From Dillenia suffruticosa (Eukaryota > Streptophyta > Magnoliopsida > Dilleniales > Dilleniaceae): 64,000 bases of DNA. The notes beneath the pieces were generated by a model that did no database searches, was not told where the DNA came from, and saw only the letters and a list, made by a program, of their open reading frames with translations. Shown in pieces: positions 62,640 through 64,000 of this stretch. Both the position numbers and the translations under genes were made by a program. The number at the start of each line of letters is the position of its first letter. Position 1 is the stretch's first letter. Where the stretch lies: the NCBI GenBank assembly GCA_033439265.1, contig JAVTVX010000010.1, positions 3,534,001 through 3,598,000 on the forward strand, written 5' to 3'.

Positions 62640-63520
62640 TGTAATATGTGTAATCTAGAGTAAGTGCCGCAAATAAATCGTTCAGTATTTCATTGCGGCT
62701 AATGTCTAGTGGGAACACGAACCGACCTACCCTCATCACTCTCAAGAAAGTTAACTATAATAGTCTCAGTATCCTTTGAATGTCAACGACGATGACGGCG
62801 GTAAACATTAAATCGTGAAGGCTTGCTTGATGCAACGTCGTCAATATCGTCAATAACAGGTGTAAATGTCGGAGTAGTAGTAGGGGTCGGATACGAAGAC
62901 AATATAGATATCTTCATATGCTCATCATAGGCACCCGCAGTACTAGAAGTGGAGGGAACTTCTGGATTAGTAGTTCTCTGTGTGAATGTCGAAGGACAGT
63001 AACCCTCAAGTGACATATATCCAAATCGTTGGAGTGTCTCCTTTGTCCTATCTCTGATATAACCAACTCAAGGATCTATTTCTTCCACTATGAGGATATC
63101 GGATATTACTCAATAGATATTCTCAAGACTATATAGCACTGCATAAAAACAATTGTAAGTACAAAAATATTACAAACATAATAAAAGAAATATTAAACGA
63201 TAAAGTTATTTTGACTTACCACGTACGCCATGTCGTCTGTTGTCTGTTGTCTGCCGAAATCCCTATTGCTACTGATGTGTAGGACTGCCAATCAACATGC
63301 TGGTGATTTGACGATACCAAGTCATATATTCACCTGTTGTTGTGACATTACCATAACACTCCTCTTTGTAATAATATGGTATCGACGGTTATCCCATAAT
63401 CGTATGGGTACCGCATGTTCCCTCGTCCAATCTCAACCAGCTGTCCCATGTCGATTAGTCCGATACAACTCCATGTCAGTTTGTATGGGTAAAGGAATAC
63501 TCTATTGCAAACTGGACTTT
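62640..63520 (-). pseudogene. PMD gene remnant of element D
   Basis: Contains ILSSYPTPTTTPTFTPVIDD (62880) and the C-terminal part. At 63270-63520 it has the region matching 55540-55800 of B (WYRRLSHNRMGT-like stretches on the opposite strand of the same alignment). The N-terminal two thirds of the PMD gene are missing. Confidence 0.7.
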
Positions 63521-63539
63521 CTTGTATGCAAATCGAACT

Positions 63540-64000
63540 TTCATCTGGTTCATCACAATATCAAATTTTATAATTTTTCTTTTCTTGGCTGCCTTATGCA
63601 TTAACTCCGTCAGCGATTTATTCTTGAACCGCTGGTTGAAATTAGTCTCAACATGCCACAAACAAAGTCTGTGATACACAAATGATGGTTGGAGATTAGA
63701 ATTCCTCTCTTCATCGACAATAGCAAAGCACAAAAAAAGAATGTGATTAACCGAATCAATTCCAAAGCAATAAGAATTTTCTCCCTATATTTTCCATACT
63801 AAAATGTCCCATCAATATTAATCACTAGCTTACAATGTTTAAATGCATTGATGTATGGTTTGAAGACTCAAAAAACTAGGTGAAAAACCGTATTATTAGA
63901 TCCCGACACTTCACTAAATCTACAATTAATAACAGTTTCAGGAATACTCAATTGCACAACAACCATAAACTAAAGCAACAATGTGTAAGAAGTCTCTCAA
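63540..64000 (-). pseudogene. MURA transposase remnant of element D
   Basis: The frame holds FAIVDEERN, VYHRLCLWHVETNFNQRFKN and KKRKIIKFDIVMNQM, matching the MULE transposase core after the DDE domain as in copy A (YHRLCLCHVEANFN). It breaks off at about 63540, where PMD-related sequence begins. SWIM and zinc-knuckle regions are absent. Confidence 0.78.

Larger units (their letters stand above)
61611..64000 (-). mobile_element. MULE D: third MURA+PMD element, internally deleted, runs off the window
   Basis: The left end GGGTTTTTTATGAAAATAAT, then TTTAAATAGTGTTCTTTTTT and ATTGCAACATC, is clearly the same end family as C's left end (53458). On the minus strand are MURA DDE-region remains (64000 to about 63540), then directly PMD remains (about 63520-62640). 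The other end is outside the window. Confidence 0.8.

Noticed and set aside
1-64000. tRNA, rRNA, CRISPR array or bacterial-type operon
   Set aside because: None was seen. Short direct repeats present are microsatellites or transposon-internal tandem repeats without regular spacers.

Overview
This is a plant nuclear window, most likely from a woody dicot. It is AT-rich, its genes have many introns with GT/AG borders, and its introns and spacers are full of decayed retrotransposons, Mutator-like DNA transposons (MULEs) and CT/GA/TAA microsatellites. Nothing bacterial, organellar or viral was recognised. Four intact host genes could be rebuilt exon by exon with all reading phases closing. They are a BRIZ1-type RING/ZnF-UBP E3 ligase gene (266-23089, minus, 12 exons, 494 aa), a plastid N-acetylornithine aminotransferase gene (31806-38275, plus, 3 exons, 467 aa), a SCARECROW-LIKE 3 GRAS gene (40440-41852, minus, single coding exon, 470 aa) and a pseudouridine-5'-phosphate glycosidase gene (44486-50804, minus, 13 exons, 334 aa).

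Layout. 0.3-23.1 kb is the BRIZ1-like gene. Its 10.4-kb fifth intron holds an RTE-type LINE, an L1-type LINE and a broken CTD-phosphatase-like retrocopy, and its eleventh intron holds another L1 fragment. 23.1-25.0 kb is featureless spacer. 25.0-31.4 kb is MULE A, with long terminal inverted repeats, a 9-bp flanking direct repeat, a decayed MURA transposase and a decayed plant-mobile-domain (PMD) gene. It ends about 400 bp before the aminotransferase start codon. 31.8-38.3 kb is the aminotransferase gene, followed by a decayed PGG-domain (ankyrin/ACD6-like) exon, then SCL3, then the pseudouridine-phosphate glycosidase gene. 52.1-53.5 kb holds a small palindrome-rich MITE and several exons of an unrecognised host gene.

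The last 10.5 kb is a MULE cluster. Element C (53458-61499) has inserted into the last codons of the unrecognised gene, giving the near-identical 9-bp repeats CTGCTCAAG/CTACTCAAG. It contains a second MURA+PMD element (B, about 53744-60874), apparently nested. A third element (D, from 61611 to beyond the window) has an internal deletion joining PMD remains directly to MURA remains.

The most unusual content is this MURA+PMD MULE lineage. Three diverged copies share gene order (MURA then PMD on one strand), a changed SWIM zinc finger (Cys to Tyr in both copies where it can be read), and tandem-repeat blocks between the PMD stop and the adjacent end. Copies A and B also share subterminal palindromes of the type TTTCGCACT...AGTGCGAAA. 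The host genes have no obvious functional link to one another: protein ubiquitination, plastid arginine synthesis, gibberellin/root transcriptional control and peroxisomal pseudouridine breakdown.
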